In this document: positions 23,643-35,909 of the stretch, in pieces
Position numbering within the stretch: the stretch's first letter is position 1
Layout: every line of letters starts with the position of its first letter
NCBI GenBank assembly: GCA_030429175.1
Contig: JAUIDD010000021.1
Coordinates: 1-38,715 of the forward strand
From: Gammaproteobacteria bacterium
Lineage (GTDB): Bacteria > Pseudomonadota > Gammaproteobacteria > Coxiellales > Coxiellaceae
DNA: 38,715 bases
Direction of reading: 5' to 3'
Program-made: the position numbers and the translations under genes
Notes under the pieces: generated by a model
Database searches by the model: none
Seen by the model: the letters and a program-made list of their open reading frames with translations, nothing else
Told to the model about the DNA's origin: nothing

Positions 23643-23987
23643 ATGAATTTTTTAAAATGGCTCGTAATCGTTTTGATTATTGCAGGCGGTATCGTAGCAA
23701 ACCTTTATTATGCTCAGGTGGATACAGCGTATCGCGCAACGGTTGGTATTTTCGTAGCAGCACTTGCGTTAAGTATGATTTATACGACAGACCAGGGTAA
23801 GGTCGCATGGGCATTCGCTAAGAGTGCACGTACGGAGTTACGCAAAGTGGTTTGGCCAACACGACAAGAGGTGATACAAACAGCTTTGGTTGTGGTGGCG
23901 ATGGTGGTGGTCACCACGATGATATTGTGGGCTATCGACACATTTTTTATGTGGTTTGTGGTATTGATAACTGGGCAAAGAGGTTAG
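23643..23987 (+). CDS. secE: Preprotein translocase subunit SecE
   Basis: The start is ATG 23643, because GAGG lies 8 bases upstream; an ATG at 23625 sits only 2 bases after the tRNA-Trp CCA end. The protein has 114 residues. SecE clamps SecY in the inner-membrane translocon. Three hydrophobic stretches (about 4-22, 30-48, 85-110) and the conserved cytoplasmic amphipathic ARTELRKVVWPTRQE (62-76) are the hallmark. Length is normal for the three-helix SecE of gammaproteobacteria. nusG starts 6 bases downstream. Confidence 0.95.
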   Translation: MNFLKWLVIVLIIAGGIVANLYYAQVDTAYRATVGIFVAALALSMIYTTDQGKVAWAFAKSARTELRKVVWPTRQEVIQTALVVVAMVVVTTMILWAIDTFFMWFVVLITGQRG

Positions 23988-23993
23988 AACAGC

Positions 23994-24539
23994 ATGTCTG
24001 AAGAAATAAAAAAACGGTGGTATGTGTTACACGCCTATTCTGGTTTTGAGAATTATGTTGTTCGTGCGTTAACTGAGCGAATCCAATTAAATGGTGTTGA
24101 AGATCGTTTTGGTGAAATTATCGTACCTACCGAAGAAGTTATTGAGATGAGGGGTGGTCAAAAGCGTAAGAGTGAACGTAAATTTTTTCCCGGATATGTG
24201 TTAGTTCAAATGGAAATGGACGACAATACTTGGCATTTAGTACGAAGCGTACCAAGAGTGTTGGGTTTTATTGGTGGTACGGCAGAGCGTCCAGCGCCGA
24301 TCACAGATAAAGAAGCGATGTCTATCTTGCAACGAGTTGAAGATAGTGAGCATAAACCTAAACCGAAGGTATTGTTTGAGCCGGGTGAAGTGGTCAGAGT
24401 TATTGATGGTCCATTTGCTGACTTTAATGGTGTAGTTGAAGATGTAAATTACGAGAAGAGCCGCTTAAGTGTGTCTGTATCAATTTTTGGTCGTTCTACG
24501 CCGGTAGAGCTAGAGTTTAGCCAAGTTGAAAAAAGTTAA
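23994..24539 (+). CDS. nusG: Transcription termination/antitermination factor NusG
   Basis: The protein has 181 residues. It binds RNA polymerase and couples it to Rho or to the ribosome (via S10). The NGN domain shows [12 protein letters not shown] at the start, [27 protein letters not shown] and [16 protein letters not shown]. The KOW domain is [20 protein letters not shown]. Length matches the usual 181. It is the second gene of the secE-nusG operon, and is followed by a terminator-like hairpin. Confidence 0.97.
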   Translation: MSEEIKKRWYVLHAYSGFENYVVRALTERIQLNGVEDRFGEIIVPTEEVIEMRGGQKRKSERKFFPGYVLVQMEMDDNTWHLVRSVPRVLGFIGGTAERPAPITDKEAMSILQRVEDSEHKPKPKVLFEPGEVVRVIDGPFADFNGVVEDVNYEKSRLSVSVSIFGRSTPVELEFSQVEKS

Positions 24540-24561
24540 AATATAACGTGATTTTTTTGGT

Positions 24562-24593
24562 CCGCTGTGCTTTAATTGCGCACGCGGTTTTTT
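24562..24593 (+). terminator. Rho-independent terminator after nusG
   Basis: ccgc-t-gtgc (24562-24570) pairs with gcacgcgg (24580-24587) through one bulged T, followed by six T. It lies 23 bases after the nusG stop and would separate the secE-nusG operon from rplK. A second weak stem (gcct/aggc) follows at 24602-24622 in the rplK leader. Confidence 0.75.
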
Positions 24594-24644
24594 AATGGGG
24601 AGCCTGATCAATAATTAGGCGCCTGAACCCAGGATAATAAGACA

Positions 24645-25082
24645 ATGGCAAAGAAAATATCTGCATATATTCGTCTGCAAGTGAAGGCAGGTGAAGCAAA
24701 CCCTAGTCCACCTGTAGGTCCAGCATTGGGTCAGCATGGTGTGAATATCATGGAATTTTGTAAAGCATTTAATGCGAAAACTCAAAACCTCGAGAAAGGG
24801 TTACCTACTCCTGTGGTGATTACGGTCTATGCTGATCGTAGTTTTACATTTATCACAAAAACACCACCGGCTTCTGTACTAATTAAAAAAGTTGTACTGA
24901 AAGGCGGTAAAGGTAGTGGTACTCCTAACTCTGATAAAGTAGGTAAGGCCACACGTGCGCAATTAGAAGAAATTGCGCAGATAAAAGAGCCCGACCTAAC
25001 AGCGGCAGATCTAGAAGCAGCTGTACGTACGATTGCAGGCACAGCTAGAAGTATGGGTGTTGAAGTGGAAGGGGTTGAATAA
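24645..25082 (+). CDS. rplK: 50S ribosomal protein L11
   Basis: The protein has 145 residues. It forms the base of the L7/L12 stalk with 23S rRNA and is needed for factor binding and RelA activation. Motifs are [20 protein letters not shown] followed by [22 protein letters not shown], the conserved PPxSVLIKK and the C-terminal RNA-binding [21 protein letters not shown]. Stop codon TAA (25080-25082) overlaps the rplA ATG by one base, showing tight coupling. Confidence 0.97.
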   Translation: MAKKISAYIRLQVKAGEANPSPPVGPALGQHGVNIMEFCKAFNAKTQNLEKGLPTPVVITVYADRSFTFITKTPPASVLIKKVVLKGGKGSGTPNSDKVGKATRAQLEEIAQIKEPDLTAADLEAAVRTIAGTARSMGVEVEGVE

Positions 25083-25771
25083 TGGCGAACTTATCAAAAA
25101 GAACACGTGCGATTCGTGAAAAAATTGAACGAGGTAAGTTGTATGCGCTTGCAGAAGCTTTAGACCTCTTAAAAGATTGTGCTAATGCAAAATTTGTAGA
25201 ATCTATCGATGTTGCAGTTAACTTAGGTGTTGATGCACGTAAATCAGATCAAAATGTGCGTGGTTCGGTTGTGCTGCCTCATGGTACCGGAAAAGAAGTC
25301 CGCGTTGCTGTATTTGCTGAAGGCGATAATGCAGAGAAAGCAAAAGAAGCGGGTGCTGATATGGTTGGTATGGATGACTTAGCTGAACAAGTACAAAAAG
25401 GCGAATTTAACTTTGATGTGGTTGTTGCAACACCTAACTCAATGCGTGTTGTAGGTAAGTTAGGTCAGATTTTAGGCCCACGTGGCTTAATGCCTAACCC
25501 TAAAGTGGGTACGGTTACTAACGATGTTGCTCAAGCGGTTAAAAATGCTAAAGCAGGTCAGGTGCGTTTCCGCACTGATAAAAACGGTATTGTGCATTGC
25601 TCGATTGGTAAAGCTGTGTTTGAAAGCAACCAGCTAAAAGAAAATTTAGAGGCTCTGTTAACGGAGTTGAAGCGTGTTAAGCCAAGTGCTGCTAAAGGCA
25701 CTTTCCTTAAGAAGCTTAGCCTTTCAACTACGATGGGTCCAGGTTTGATTGTTGACTTGTCAACAGTCTAA
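25082..25771 (+). CDS. rplA: 50S ribosomal protein L1
   Basis: The protein has 229 residues. It binds 23S rRNA at the L1 stalk and, in many bacteria, represses its own operon by binding the rplK leader. Key parts are [58 protein letters not shown] and the C-terminal [20 protein letters not shown]. The start codon overlaps the rplK stop. Autoregulation is likely by homology but was not tested here. Confidence 0.97.
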   Translation: MANLSKRTRAIREKIERGKLYALAEALDLLKDCANAKFVESIDVAVNLGVDARKSDQNVRGSVVLPHGTGKEVRVAVFAEGDNAEKAKEAGADMVGMDDLAEQVQKGEFNFDVVVATPNSMRVVGKLGQILGPRGLMPNPKVGTVTNDVAQAVKNAKAGQVRFRTDKNGIVHCSIGKAVFESNQLKENLEALLTELKRVKPSAAKGTFLKKLSLSTTMGPGLIVDLSTV

Positions 25772-25860
25772 GACCGTAGGTGTGGATTTGTGTTTACACG
25801 AATTCACTTAATGCTGCCTACGCAGATGGTTGCTGTCAGCAAATTGTTGTCAGGCACCAA
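25770..25860 (+). promoter_or_regulatory. L10-leader-like mRNA regulatory region before rplJ
   Basis: The stretch begins gaccgtaggtg and later has gcctacgcagatggt, the two sides of the conserved stem of the gammaproteobacterial ribosomal protein L10 leader. Both halves and the spacing recall that leader. L10 with L7/L12 would bind it and reduce rplJL translation. A further perfect hairpin ggagtca/tgactcc follows at 25865-25884. Confidence 0.6.
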
Positions 25861-25914
25861 GGGGGGAGTCAGTTTTTTGACTCCTGTAATGTAAACGTGT
25901 TTTAGGAGAGAGAA

Positions 25915-26442
25915 ATGACCCTAAGACTCGAAGATAAGAAAGCCATTGTTGCTGACTTGCATGCGGTTGCATCCGGTGCGATTTCAGCGATAGTAGCTGA
26001 TTACCGAGGCTTGACTGTTTCTGATATGACTACGCTGCATAAGACTGCGCGTGAGAACAAAGTTCACATGCGTATCTATAGAAATACACTTGCACGTAGA
26101 GCTGTTCAGGAAACAGAATTTGCCTGTTTGGTAGAGGTGTTAACCGGCCCGACTGTGTTGTTTTTTTCACAGGAAGAGCCTGGTGCCGCAGCTCGACTCG
26201 TTCGTGATTTCGTTAAAGAGAAAGATCAACTTGAAGTAAGAGCGCTTGCTATGGACGGTCAACTTTTAGGACCGGACCAACTAAAAGTAGTCGCAAGTCT
26301 ACCATCACGTGATGAGGCAATTGCATTGCTGATGTCTGTGATGAAGGCGCCTGTTACTAAATTTGTTCGTACTCTTAATGAGCCTGTTGCACAATTTGTG
26401 CGTGTGATGGGTCAAATTAGCGATCAGAAAAAAGCTGCATAA
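25915..26442 (+). CDS. rplJ: 50S ribosomal protein L10
   Basis: The protein has 175 residues. It anchors L7/L12 dimers to the 50S stalk. Recognised parts are KAIVADLHAVASGAISAIVA, DYRGLTVSDMTTLH, VHMRIYRNTLARRAV and the C-terminal helix that binds L7/L12. An AGGAGAG ribosome-binding site precedes the ATG. A regulatory leader lies before it, and rplL follows 22 bases after. Confidence 0.97.
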   Translation: MTLRLEDKKAIVADLHAVASGAISAIVADYRGLTVSDMTTLHKTARENKVHMRIYRNTLARRAVQETEFACLVEVLTGPTVLFFSQEEPGAAARLVRDFVKEKDQLEVRALAMDGQLLGPDQLKVVASLPSRDEAIALLMSVMKAPVTKFVRTLNEPVAQFVRVMGQISDQKKAA

Positions 26443-26464
26443 CAATTAACTTCGGAGAAATAAA

Positions 26465-26848
26465 ATGTCAGAAGCAATATCAAAAGATCAAATCCTAGAC
26501 GCCGTGGCGAACATGAGCGTTATGGATATTTGTGATCTCGTTAGTGCTATGGAAGAAAAATTTGGTGTATCTGCTGCCGCTGCTGTTGCAGTTGCAGGCC
26601 CAGCCGCTGGTGGTGAAGCTGCCGCTGTTGAAGAGAAGACCGAATTTGATGTGGTCATGAAAGACATCGGTAGTAATAAGATTGCCGTTATTAAAGCAAT
26701 TCGTGCGATTACAGGCCTAGGCTTGAAAGAAGCGAAAGATATGGTTGAGAGTGCTCCCGTAACTGTTAAAGAAGGTGTTTCTAAAGAAGATTCAGAATCT
26801 GTTAAGAAACAACTTGAAGAAGCAGGTGCGACTGTTGAGCTTAAGTAA
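26465..26848 (+). CDS. rplL: 50S ribosomal protein L7/L12
   Basis: The protein has 127 residues. It forms the multi-copy stalk that recruits translational GTPases. The N-terminal dimerisation part ([20 protein letters not shown]) is followed by an alanine/glycine-rich hinge ([19 protein letters not shown]), and the C-terminal domain has [20 protein letters not shown] and [12 protein letters not shown]. Ribosome-binding site CGGAGA. A terminator/attenuator follows at 26873. Confidence 0.97.
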   Translation: MSEAISKDQILDAVANMSVMDICDLVSAMEEKFGVSAAAAVAVAGPAAGGEAAAVEEKTEFDVVMKDIGSNKIAVIKAIRAITGLGLKEAKDMVESAPVTVKEGVSKEDSESVKKQLEEAGATVELK

Positions 26849-26872
26849 AACCATTCATTGCTAATGTGTTTA

Positions 26873-26906
26873 TCTAGAGCTGTAAAGTTACAGCTCTAGA
26901 TTTTTT
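26873..26906 (+). terminator. Attenuator between rplL and rpoB
   Basis: tctagagctgta (26873-26884) pairs perfectly with tacagctctaga (26889-26900), loop aagt, then six T. It sits 25 bases after rplL and 38 before rpoB. In E. coli a partial terminator at this site lowers rpoBC relative to ribosomal genes, and the same role is likely here. Confidence 0.85.
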
Positions 26907-26943
26907 GTATTTTGTGTATTTTACTGTGATTACGAGGATCGCT

Positions 26944-29900
26944 ATGACAACTGCCCCAGCCAACCAATATACAGTTAATTCGAATTCAGAAAAAAAGCGT
27001 GTGCGTTTACGCCTGGGTGAAAGTGGCTCAGAAGCTTTAAAGATTCCCTATTTGCTTGCGACGCAGATTGATTCATATCGCGATTTCTTGCAAAAAGATG
27101 TATTCCCTAGCAAACGCGGCGACTTTGGTTTACATGCGGCGTTTGCTTCAGTTTTCCCAATCGAAAGTTATTCAGGATTGGCACGTTTAGATTACGTCGG
27201 CTACACGCTTGGTGAATCTGTATTTAGTGAAAGAGAATGTAAGTTGCGCGGATTAACTTATGCCGCACCTTTGAAAGTGAAGATGCGTTTAACCCTTTTG
27301 GAAAAAGATACGCCATCGAGCCAGCCTGTTGTTAAAGATATTAAAGAACAAGAAGTCTACATGGGTGAGATGCCTTTGATGACAGACTCTGGTAGTCTGA
27401 TTATTAACGGTACTGAGCGTGTTGTAGTATCTCAGTTACATCGTTCTCCAGGTGTATTTTTCGAACATGATAAGGGTAAGACCCACTCATCAGGTAAGTT
27501 GCTTTATTCAGCTCGTGTCATTCCTTACCGTGGTTCTTGGTTAGACTTTGAATTTGATCCTAAAGATGCTATCTATGTGCGTATCGATAGACGCCGTAAG
27601 TTGCCAGCAACAGTTTTACTACGTGCACTAGGTTATTCAACTGAAGATATTTTAGGTTTGTTCTTTGAAACCAATGACTTTAATATCAATGCATCTGATG
27701 TTACTTTAACGCTAATCCCATCAAGGTTGCGTGGTGAATTGTCGGTGGTTGATATTAAAGACCCATCGGGTAAGGTTATCGTTGAGGCAAACCGCCGTAT
27801 TTCTGCGCGTCATATTCGTCAAATGGAAATTAATGGTATCGATAAACTAGAACTACCAGATATGTACATTATTGGTAAAGTGATTGCTGAGCAAATTATC
27901 GATAAAGAAACAGGTGAAGTACTGGTTCAGTCTAACCAAGAAATTACCGAAGAATTACTAGAGTTATTGCGCACAAAAGGTATTTCATCAATTAAGACAC
28001 TTTATATCAATGATATTGAATGTGGCCCTTATATCTCAGATACATTGCGTATCGATGTTACAACTAACGCATTAGACGCGTTAGTTGAGATTTACCGCAT
28101 CATGCGCCCAGGTGAGCCACCCACAAAAGATGCGGCTGAAGCATTATTCCAAAACCTTTTCTTTACGCCAGAGCGTTATGATTTATCAGTGGTTGGCCGC
28201 ATGAAGTTTAATCGTCGTGTAGGTCGTGAAGAGCTCACAGGTTTGGGTGTCCTTTCTAAGGAAGACATCGTAGCGGTGATTAAAGAGCTTGTCTCGATTC
28301 GTGATGGTCATGGTGAAGTTGATGATATCGATCACTTAGGAAATCGTCGTGTCCGTTGTGTAGGTGAGATGGCGGAGAATCAATTTCGTGTTGGTTTGGT
28401 GCGTGTTGAGCGTGCGGTTAAGGATCGTTTGAGTCTCGCTGACTCTGAAAACTTAATGCCACAAGACTTGGTTAACTCAAAACCAGTTGCGGCGGCAATG
28501 AAAGAATTCTTTGGTTCAAGCCAGTTATCTCAGTTTATGGATCAGGTTAATCCACTTTCAGAAGTGACGCATAAGCGTCGTGTTTCTGCATTAGGGCCTG
28601 GTGGTTTGACACGTGAGCGTGCAGGCTTTGAAGTGCGTGATGTGCATCCAACGCACTATGGTCGCGTATGTCCCATTGAAACGCCTGAGGGTCCAAACAT
28701 TGGTTTGATTAATTCGTTAGCGAACTATGCTTGCACTAATAAATATGGTTTCTTAGAAACACCTTATCGTAAAGTGGTCGACAATAGTGTGACAGATGAA
28801 TATCAATATTTATCTGCAATTGAAGAAGGTAACTACTATATTGCACAGGCAAACACACGTTTAGATGCAGATGGTAAAATGATAGATGACTTGGTTGCAT
28901 GTCGTTATAAAGGCGAATTTGCTTTAACGACGCCAGACAAGGTTGATTTCTTAGATGTGTCACCACGTCAGATTGTTTCAGTGGCAGCATCATTAATTCC
29001 ATTCTTAGAACATGATGATGCGAACCGTGCGTTAATGGGCTCGAACATGCAACGTCAAGCAGTACCAACGATTCGTCCTGATAAGCCTTTAGTCGGCACA
29101 GGTATGGAGCGTACAGTGGCGGTTGACTCGGGTGTAACTGTTGCAGCAAAACGCCCAGGTATCGTTGACTCTGTTGATGCATCACGTGTTGTTGTGCGTG
29201 TCGATGAGTCTGCGCTTGAAGGTGATAACGATGTTGGTGTTGATATTTATAACCTCACTAAATTTACACGTTCAAACCAAAACACTTGTATCAATCAACG
29301 TCCGATCGTTGAGGTGGGTGACCGTGTTTATGTCGAAGACGTATTAGCAGATGGTCCATCTACAGATTTAGGTGAATTATCGTTAGGTCAAAACCTATTG
29401 GTCGCATTTATGCCGTGGAATGGTTATAACTTTGAGGATTCAATCCTAATTTCTGAACGACTCGTAGAAGAAGATCGTTATACCACTATTCATATACAGG
29501 AGCTTACTTGTGTAGCTCGTGATACTAAGCTAGGCCCAGAAGAGGTAACTGCAGATATTCCTAATGTAGGTGAAAGTGCATTATCACGTTTGGATGAATC
29601 TGGTATCGTGTATGTTGGTGCCGAAGTTAAAGCGGGCGATATTCTGGTAGGTAAGGTTACACCAAAAGGTGAGACTCAGTTGAGCCCAGAAGAAAAACTA
29701 TTACGTGCGATCTTTGGTGAGAAAGCTTCTGACGTAAAAGATAGTTCGCTACGCGTACCACCGGGTGTAACCGGTACCATTATTGGTGTACATGTATTTA
29801 CACGTGATGGCGTTAAAAAAGACGCACGCGCGATGGAAATTGAAGAATCTGAATTAGCGATTGCAAATAAAGATATCAACGATGAATTGCGTATTCGTGA

Positions 29901-31059
29901 AGATGCGTTGTTCACATCACTGCACAAGAGCATAGTGGGTCAGGTAGCGGATGGTGGGCCTAATGGTCTATCAACAGGTGCTGAAGTGACTGAAGCTTAT
30001 CTTGCAGAGTTACCGCATGAAAAATGGTTCTCAATTCGTTTACGTGATGACCAAGTGAATCATCGTTTAGAAGTGGCACAAGAGCGCTTTAACCAACTTG
30101 AAAAAGAACGTGATGATAAGCTAAGGGCAGTAAGATTGAAGCTGACTCAGGGTGATGATCTTGCTCCGGGTGTAATTAAGATTGCAAAAGTATATCTTGC
30201 TGTGAAGCGCCGTATTCAGCCTGGTGATAAGATGGCAGGGCGTCACGGAAACAAAGGTGTGATCTCGAAGGTGGTTCCTGTTGAGGATATGCCATATCTT
30301 GACGATGGCACACCAGTAGATATCGTATTAAACCCATTGGGTGTACCATCACGTATGAACATTGGTCAGGTATTAGAAACACACTTAGGTTGGGCAGCGA
30401 AAGGTCTTGGTCTGAAAATTGGCCGTGTATTAGCTGAATCGACTGATCCAAAGACGTTACGTGAAACGCTTCGGCCGATTTATAACATGAGTAAAGGCCA
30501 GAAGGTGGATTTGAATAGTTTTTCTGACAAAGAAATTTTAGATCTTGCCTATAACCTGAAAGACGGTGTGCCTATGTCATCGCCAGTTTTTGATGGTGCT
30601 AGAGAAGAAGAGATCAAATCCTTATTAAAAATGGCGGGACTTCCAGAGTCTGGTCAGACCATGTTGAGTGACGGTCGTACGGGTGATCAGTTTGAAAGAC
30701 CTGTGACTGTGGGTTATATGTATATGCTGAAGTTAAACCACTTAGTTGATGATAAGATGCATGCACGTTCTACTGGTTCATATAGTTTAGTCACGCAACA
30801 GCCATTGGGTGGTAAAGCTCAGTTTGGTGGTCAGCGTTTTGGTGAGATGGAAGTGTGGGCACTTGAAGCATATGGTGCTGCATACACCTTACAAGAAATG
30901 TTAACTGTAAAATCCGATGATGTTTATGGTCGAACGCGTATGTATAAAAACATCGTTGATGGTGATCATCGTATGGATGCGGGAATGCCGGAGTCATTCA
31001 ATGTATTGGTGAAAGAGATCCGTTCATTGGGTATCGATATCAATTTAGAGAATGATTAA
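26944..31059 (+). CDS. rpoB: RNA polymerase beta subunit
   Basis: The start is ATG 26944 (GAGGAT ribosome-binding site); the frame is open 13 codons further upstream, over the attenuator T-run. The protein has 1,371 residues. It forms the RNA polymerase active-site cleft with beta-prime. Typical blocks include [20 protein letters not shown] (rifampicin pocket), [57 protein letters not shown] and the C-terminal [20 protein letters not shown]. In the rifampicin region FMDQVNP has valine at residue 535 where E. coli has Asn518. Otherwise the protein is highly conserved. Confidence 0.98.
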   Translation: MTTAPANQYTVNSNSEKKRVRLRLGESGSEALKIPYLLATQIDSYRDFLQKDVFPSKRGDFGLHAAFASVFPIESYSGLARLDYVGYTLGESVFSERECKLRGLTYAAPLKVKMRLTLLEKDTPSSQPVVKDIKEQEVYMGEMPLMTDSGSLIINGTERVVVSQLHRSPGVFFEHDKGKTHSSGKLLYSARVIPYRGSWLDFEFDPKDAIYVRIDRRRKLPATVLLRALGYSTEDILGLFFETNDFNINASDVTLTLIPSRLRGELSVVDIKDPSGKVIVEANRRISARHIRQMEINGIDKLELPDMYIIGKVIAEQIIDKETGEVLVQSNQEITEELLELLRTKGISSIKTLYINDIECGPYISDTLRIDVTTNALDALVEIYRIMRPGEPPTKDAAEALFQNLFFTPERYDLSVVGRMKFNRRVGREELTGLGVLSKEDIVAVIKELVSIRDGHGEVDDIDHLGNRRVRCVGEMAENQFRVGLVRVERAVKDRLSLADSENLMPQDLVNSKPVAAAMKEFFGSSQLSQFMDQVNPLSEVTHKRRVSALGPGGLTRERAGFEVRDVHPTHYGRVCPIETPEGPNIGLINSLANYACTNKYGFLETPYRKVVDNSVTDEYQYLSAIEEGNYYIAQANTRLDADGKMIDDLVACRYKGEFALTTPDKVDFLDVSPRQIVSVAASLIPFLEHDDANRALMGSNMQRQAVPTIRPDKPLVGTGMERTVAVDSGVTVAAKRPGIVDSVDASRVVVRVDESALEGDNDVGVDIYNLTKFTRSNQNTCINQRPIVEVGDRVYVEDVLADGPSTDLGELSLGQNLLVAFMPWNGYNFEDSILISERLVEEDRYTTIHIQELTCVARDTKLGPEEVTADIPNVGESALSRLDESGIVYVGAEVKAGDILVGKVTPKGETQLSPEEKLLRAIFGEKASDVKDSSLRVPPGVTGTIIGVHVFTRDGVKKDARAMEIEESELAIANKDINDELRIREDALFTSLHKSIVGQVADGGPNGLSTGAEVTEAYLAELPHEKWFSIRLRDDQVNHRLEVAQERFNQLEKERDDKLRAVRLKLTQGDDLAPGVIKIAKVYLAVKRRIQPGDKMAGRHGNKGVISKVVPVEDMPYLDDGTPVDIVLNPLGVPSRMNIGQVLETHLGWAAKGLGLKIGRVLAESTDPKTLRETLRPIYNMSKGQKVDLNSFSDKEILDLAYNLKDGVPMSSPVFDGAREEEIKSLLKMAGLPESGQTMLSDGRTGDQFERPVTVGYMYMLKLNHLVDDKMHARSTGSYSLVTQQPLGGKAQFGGQRFGEMEVWALEAYGAAYTLQEMLTVKSDDVYGRTRMYKNIVDGDHRMDAGMPESFNVLVKEIRSLGIDINLEND

Positions 31060-31089
31060 CTGCTTTAAAAGCCTGTCGGGAGAAGAAAT

Positions 31090-34000
31090 TTGAGAGACTT
31101 ACTTAGACAAGTAAAAAATAGTAATAATAATGCTGATTTTGATTCATTAGGAATCAAACTCGCTTCACCTGAAGATATTCGCTCGTGGTCTTTCGGTGAG
31201 GTAAGCACGCCTGAAACGATTAACTATCGTACGTTTAAGCCTGAGCGCGGGGGCTTATTTTGCGCTAAGATTTTTGGCCCTACTAAAGACTATGAGTGTC
31301 TGTGTGGTAAATACAAACGACTTAAGCATCGTGGTGTTGTCTGCGAAAAATGTGGTGTTGAAGTTACATTGGCGAAAGTGCGTCGTGACCGCATGGGTCA
31401 CATTGAATTGGCATGCCCAGTTGCGCACATCTGGTATCTGAAGTCTTTACCATCACGTATTGGTTTGTTGCTTGATATGACATTGCGTGAAATTGAGCGT
31501 GTCTTATATTTCGAAGCTTATGTGGTTGTCGAGCCTGGTATGACAACGCTTGATAAAGGTCAGTTGTTATCTGAAGAAGCATACCTTGATGCACTTGAAG
31601 AGTTTGGTGATGATTTTGAAGCATTAATGGGTGCTGAAGCGATTCAGACACTTCTAATGGATATCGATCTTGACGCTGAAATTACATCATTACGTGAAGA
31701 GTTACCAAAGACATCTTCTGAAACCAAGATTAAGAAAATCACGAAGCGTCTTAAGGTCTTAACAGCTTTTCAACAATCGGGTAATAAACCGGCGTGGATG
31801 ATTTTACAGGTATTGCCAGTGTTACCGCCAGACTTGCGTCCACTGGTACCGTTAGATGGTGGTCGTTTTGCGACATCCGATTTGAATGACTTGTACCGTC
31901 GTGTTATTAACCGTAATAATCGATTGAAGCGTCTATTAGATTTAAATGCGCCAGACATTATCGTACGTAATGAAAAACGTATGCTTCAAGAGTCTGTTGA
32001 CGCATTGTTAGATAATGGTCGCCGTGGTCGTGCAATAATGGGCTCAAACCGCCGCCCCTTAAAATCACTTGCTGATATGATTAAAGGTAAGCAAGGTCGT
32101 TTCCGTCAAAACTTACTAGGCAAGCGTGTTGATTACTCAGGTCGTTCGGTGATTGTGGTTGGTCCTTCTTTGAAATTGCATCAGTGCGGTATTCCAAAGA
32201 AGATGGCGCTGGAGCTGTTTAAGCCCTTTATCTATAGCAAATTACAACATTTAGGCTTGTCGACAACGATTAAAGCAGCTAAGAAGATGGTTGAAAGTGA
32301 GATTCCAGAAGTATGGGATATCCTCGAAGATGTGATTCGTGAACACCCTGTATTGCTTAACCGTGCACCGACGTTACACCGTTTGGGTATTCAAGCATTT
32401 GAGCCAGTTTTGATTGAAGGAAAAGCGATTCAATTACATCCATTAGTTTGTACGGCTTATAACGCCGACTTTGATGGAGACCAAATGGCGGTCCACGTAC
32501 CTTTAACACTTGAAGCACAGCTAGAAGCACGTTGTTTAATGATGTCAACGAACAACGTATTACATCCCGCAAATGGTGAGCCGATTATTGGCCCTTCGCA
32601 GGACGTTGTTTTGGGTCTCTACTTTATGACACGTTCGCGTATCAATGTCGAAGGTGAAGGCATGGTGTTTGCTAACGTTAATGAATTAGTGCGTGCCTAC
32701 GAAACAAAAGCTGTAAATTTGCAGGCTAAAATTAAAGTACGTTTAACTCAAAATATTGTTGATGATGATGGTAATGTTGAAACATTAAGTGGACTGATTG
32801 ATACAACAGTTGGCCGTGTTTTATTGTGGCGTATTGTGCCCGATGGGTTGCCCTTTGAATCGATTAACCAATCGATGACTAAGAAAGCCATTTCTAAGCT
32901 ACTTAACGATTGCTATCGTAAATTAGGCCTCAAAGAAAGTTGTATCTTTGCCGATCAACTTATGTATACAGGATTTAAATTTGCCACAATATCGGGTGTG
33001 TCGATTGGTATTGATGATTTGGTTATTCCAGAATTAAAGCACGATATTATCGAAGCAGCAGAAAACGAAGTTCGCGAAATTCAAGAACAGTTTGCATCAG
33101 GTTTAGTAACACAAGGTGAACGCTACAATAAAGTAGTGGATATTTGGTCGCGCACGAATGACCAAGTTGCAAAAGCGATGATGGAAAAGATATCTGTCGA
33201 GCAAGTGCTGAATAAAGCGGGTGAACAAGAAGAGCAAGCATCATTTAATTCAATTTACATGATGTCAGATTCTGGTGCGAGGGGTTCTGCAGCACAGATT
33301 CGTCAGCTTGCAGGTATGCGTGGTCTGATGGCAAAGCCAGATGGCACGATTATTGAAACGCCGATTACGACTAACTTCCGTGAAGGTCTAAACGTATCAC
33401 AATACTTTATTTCGACACATGGTGCGCGTAAAGGTTTGGCGGATACCGCATTAAAAACTGCGAACTCGGGTTACTTGACCCGTCGTTTGGTTGACGTTGC
33501 TCAAGACTTAGTGGTTACAGAGCATGATTGTGGAACGGCTGAAGGTTTAGAAATGCGCCCACACATTGAGGGTGGTGATGTTGTTGAGCCATTACGCGAA
33601 CGTGTACTCGGTCGTGTTTTGATTGAGCCAGCAATCTCTCTAAAAACGGGTGAGTTATTATTTCCAGCAGGTGCGCTGCTAGATGAAAAATCGGTTGATT
33701 TGCTCGATAAACATAGTGTGGATCGTGTTATGGTGCGTTCTCCGATTACCTGTGAAACTACTTATGGTATTTGTTCATTGTGCTACGGGCGTGATTTAGC
33801 GCGTGGGCACCTTGTTAACGTGGGTGAGGCTGTAGGTGTGGTTGCGGCACAATCGATTGGTGAGCCGGGAACACAGTTAACGATGCGTACCTTCCATATT
33901 GGTGGTGCGGCATCTCGTGCTACAGCTGCAAATAATATTCAGGTTAAGTCAGAAGGTGTGATTAAACTACGTAACCTTAAAACAGTACGTCACACTAACG

Positions 34001-35346
34001 GTAACTTGGTTGCGGTATCGCGTTCAGGTGAGTTAGTTGTTTACGATGAACGCGGTAGTGAGCGTGAACAGTATAAAGTACCTTATGGTGCGGTTCTAAG
34101 TGTTGATGATAATACTGAAATTGTTGCCGGCCAGGTAGTGGCGCAGTGGGATCCACATACGCATCCGATCATTACTGAAGTAGCAGGTTGTTTAAAGTTT
34201 ATTGATATGCTTGATGGCGTTACGATGGATCGTCAGACGGATGAGTTGACAGGGTTAAGTAGTATCGTTGTAACAAATGCTAGACAGCGTGGTCCTGGTG
34301 GTCGTGAATTACGTCCTCGTGTAAAGTTGGTCGATGAAAGCGGTAATGACTTATGTATTCCTGGTACGAAAGTATTAGCACAATATTACTTGCCTGAAGG
34401 TACAATCTTGACTAAAGGTGATAATGACGCTGTGGGTATTGGTGATGTAGTTGCGCGTATTCCACAAGAAACATCGAAGACACGTGATATTACCGGTGGT
34501 CTGCCTCGAGTGGCTGACTTATTTGAAGCACGTCGACCAAAAGATGCGGCAATACTTGCCGAAATCTCAGGTTTGATAAGCCATGGTAAAGAGACGAAAG
34601 ATAAAGGACGTTTGGTGATTACAGCACAAGACGGTACTGTTTACGAAGTCTTAATTCCAAAATGGCGTAACGTAAACGTATTTGAAGGTGAAACGGTTGC
34701 ACGCGGTGAGGTGATTGCCGAAGGCCCAACAGATTCTCATGATATCTTACGTCTACTAGGTGTGAGTACCTTAGCAAACTATATTGTTAATGAAGTGCAA
34801 GACGTGTATCGTCTGCAAGGTGTAAAAATTAACGATAAACACATCGAAGTTATTGTGCGCCAAATGTTGCGTAAAGTTGAAATTATTGAGCCAGGCGATA
34901 CTAGTTACTTACAGGGTGAACAGGTAGAGCGTTACCAGGTTAAACAAGCAAACAGTAAAATTGTGGCAGAAGGTGGTATTAAGGCCAGTTACACGCCTGT
35001 GCTATTGGGTATTACCAAGGCATCGCTTGCGACTGAATCATTCTTGTCTGCTGCGAGCTTCCAGGAAACTACACGAGTCTTAACTGGCGCGTCGGTTTCG
35101 GGTAAGGTCGATGATTTAAGAGGCCTGAAAGAAAATATTATTGTTGGTCGTATCATTCCAGCAGGTACGGGTTATGCCTACCATGAGGAAAGACGTAAAC
35201 AACGCCAAGCGCATCTAGAGCCTGCAGCAACTGCTGTTGAAGATGTTGGTGTAACAGCCGATGAGGCTGAACAGGCACTAAGTGAAGCGTTGAAATCAAC
35301 CGCTTCTGTGGATGGAACAGTTAAAGTAGGTGATGCTGAAGATTAA
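31090..35346 (+). CDS. rpoC: RNA polymerase beta-prime subunit
   Basis: The start codon is TTG at 31090, with GGGAGAAG upstream; the family's N-terminus (MRDLLRQ, E. coli MKDLLKF) confirms it. The protein has 1,418 residues. Zinc ligands are C70, C72, C85 and C88 ([19 protein letters not shown]). The catalytic Mg2+ motif [12 protein letters not shown] starts at residue 458. [19 protein letters not shown] and the bridge/trigger region [11 protein letters not shown]-like motif (here [10 protein letters not shown]) are present. A second zinc site includes CGTAEG and CSLCYG. It is co-transcribed with rpoB. Confidence 0.98.
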   Translation: MRDLLRQVKNSNNNADFDSLGIKLASPEDIRSWSFGEVSTPETINYRTFKPERGGLFCAKIFGPTKDYECLCGKYKRLKHRGVVCEKCGVEVTLAKVRRDRMGHIELACPVAHIWYLKSLPSRIGLLLDMTLREIERVLYFEAYVVVEPGMTTLDKGQLLSEEAYLDALEEFGDDFEALMGAEAIQTLLMDIDLDAEITSLREELPKTSSETKIKKITKRLKVLTAFQQSGNKPAWMILQVLPVLPPDLRPLVPLDGGRFATSDLNDLYRRVINRNNRLKRLLDLNAPDIIVRNEKRMLQESVDALLDNGRRGRAIMGSNRRPLKSLADMIKGKQGRFRQNLLGKRVDYSGRSVIVVGPSLKLHQCGIPKKMALELFKPFIYSKLQHLGLSTTIKAAKKMVESEIPEVWDILEDVIREHPVLLNRAPTLHRLGIQAFEPVLIEGKAIQLHPLVCTAYNADFDGDQMAVHVPLTLEAQLEARCLMMSTNNVLHPANGEPIIGPSQDVVLGLYFMTRSRINVEGEGMVFANVNELVRAYETKAVNLQAKIKVRLTQNIVDDDGNVETLSGLIDTTVGRVLLWRIVPDGLPFESINQSMTKKAISKLLNDCYRKLGLKESCIFADQLMYTGFKFATISGVSIGIDDLVIPELKHDIIEAAENEVREIQEQFASGLVTQGERYNKVVDIWSRTNDQVAKAMMEKISVEQVLNKAGEQEEQASFNSIYMMSDSGARGSAAQIRQLAGMRGLMAKPDGTIIETPITTNFREGLNVSQYFISTHGARKGLADTALKTANSGYLTRRLVDVAQDLVVTEHDCGTAEGLEMRPHIEGGDVVEPLRERVLGRVLIEPAISLKTGELLFPAGALLDEKSVDLLDKHSVDRVMVRSPITCETTYGICSLCYGRDLARGHLVNVGEAVGVVAAQSIGEPGTQLTMRTFHIGGAASRATAANNIQVKSEGVIKLRNLKTVRHTNGNLVAVSRSGELVVYDERGSEREQYKVPYGAVLSVDDNTEIVAGQVVAQWDPHTHPIITEVAGCLKFIDMLDGVTMDRQTDELTGLSSIVVTNARQRGPGGRELRPRVKLVDESGNDLCIPGTKVLAQYYLPEGTILTKGDNDAVGIGDVVARIPQETSKTRDITGGLPRVADLFEARRPKDAAILAEISGLISHGKETKDKGRLVITAQDGTVYEVLIPKWRNVNVFEGETVARGEVIAEGPTDSHDILRLLGVSTLANYIVNEVQDVYRLQGVKINDKHIEVIVRQMLRKVEIIEPGDTSYLQGEQVERYQVKQANSKIVAEGGIKASYTPVLLGITKASLATESFLSAASFQETTRVLTGASVSGKVDDLRGLKENIIVGRIIPAGTGYAYHEERRKQRQAHLEPAATAVEDVGVTADEAEQALSEALKSTASVDGTVKVGDAED

Positions 35347-35398
35347 AATCTACAGCAAAATGTACACTTAATGACACGGAAACGTCTAATAAATGCAT

Positions 35399-35422
35399 AA
35401 AAGCATCTGAATCGACGCTTTT
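35399..35422 (+). terminator. Weak hairpin after rpoC
   Basis: aaaagc (35399-35404) pairs with gctttt (35417-35422) with a further two pairs inside. It sits 53 bases past the rpoC stop, just upstream of the str-operon promoter. The T-run is short, so termination is likely partial. Confidence 0.4.
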
Positions 35423-35434
35423 GTGTAAACTTAC

Positions 35435-35463
35435 TTGACAGAAGGTATGAGCTTTTTTAGAAT
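35435..35463 (+). promoter_or_regulatory. Strong sigma-70 promoter of the str operon
   Basis: TTGACA (35435-35440), an exact 17-base spacer and TAGAAT (35458-35463) make a near-consensus promoter. The start region is G+C-rich (ccccgctccg), as for growth-rate-regulated ribosomal operons. It drives rpsL-rpsG-fusA-tuf. Confidence 0.8.
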
Positions 35464-35520
35464 CCCCGCTCCGTTATATAAATAGCGGGCGGAGTTCGTT
35501 ACTTTGGAGATAAATAAAAA

Positions 35521-35895
35521 ATGGCTAGAATCAATCAGCTAGTGAGAAAGCCTCGCAAAACTAAATTTAAGAAGAGTAATGTGCCAGCATTGGATAGCTG
35601 TCCACAAAGACGTGGTGTGTGTACACGTGTTTACACAACCACACCAAAGAAGCCGAACTCGGCGTTACGTAAGGTTGCTCGCGTACGTGTAACTAATGGA
35701 AGTGAAGTGACAGCCTATATTGGCGGTGAAGGTCACAACCTGCAAGAGCACTCGGTTGTATTAATTCGTGGTGGTCGTGTTAAGGATTTACCTGGTGTTC
35801 GTTATCATGTTGTGCGTGGTAGCTTGGATACAGCAGGTGTTTCTGGTCGACGTCGCGGTCGTTCTAAATATGGTGAAAAGAGACCTAAAGAGTAA
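35521..35895 (+). CDS. rpsL: 30S ribosomal protein S12
   Basis: The protein has 124 residues. It sits in the decoding centre. Lysines corresponding to E. coli K42 and K87 are present in [14 protein letters not shown] and [13 protein letters not shown], so no common streptomycin-resistance substitution is apparent. Motif [20 protein letters not shown] is intact. The ribosome-binding site is GGAGA. First gene of the str operon. Confidence 0.97.
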   Translation: MARINQLVRKPRKTKFKKSNVPALDSCPQRRGVCTRVYTTTPKKPNSALRKVARVRVTNGSEVTAYIGGEGHNLQEHSVVLIRGGRVKDLPGVRYHVVRGSLDTAGVSGRRRGRSKYGEKRPKE

Positions 35896-35909
35896 TTGGA
35901 GAATAGATT

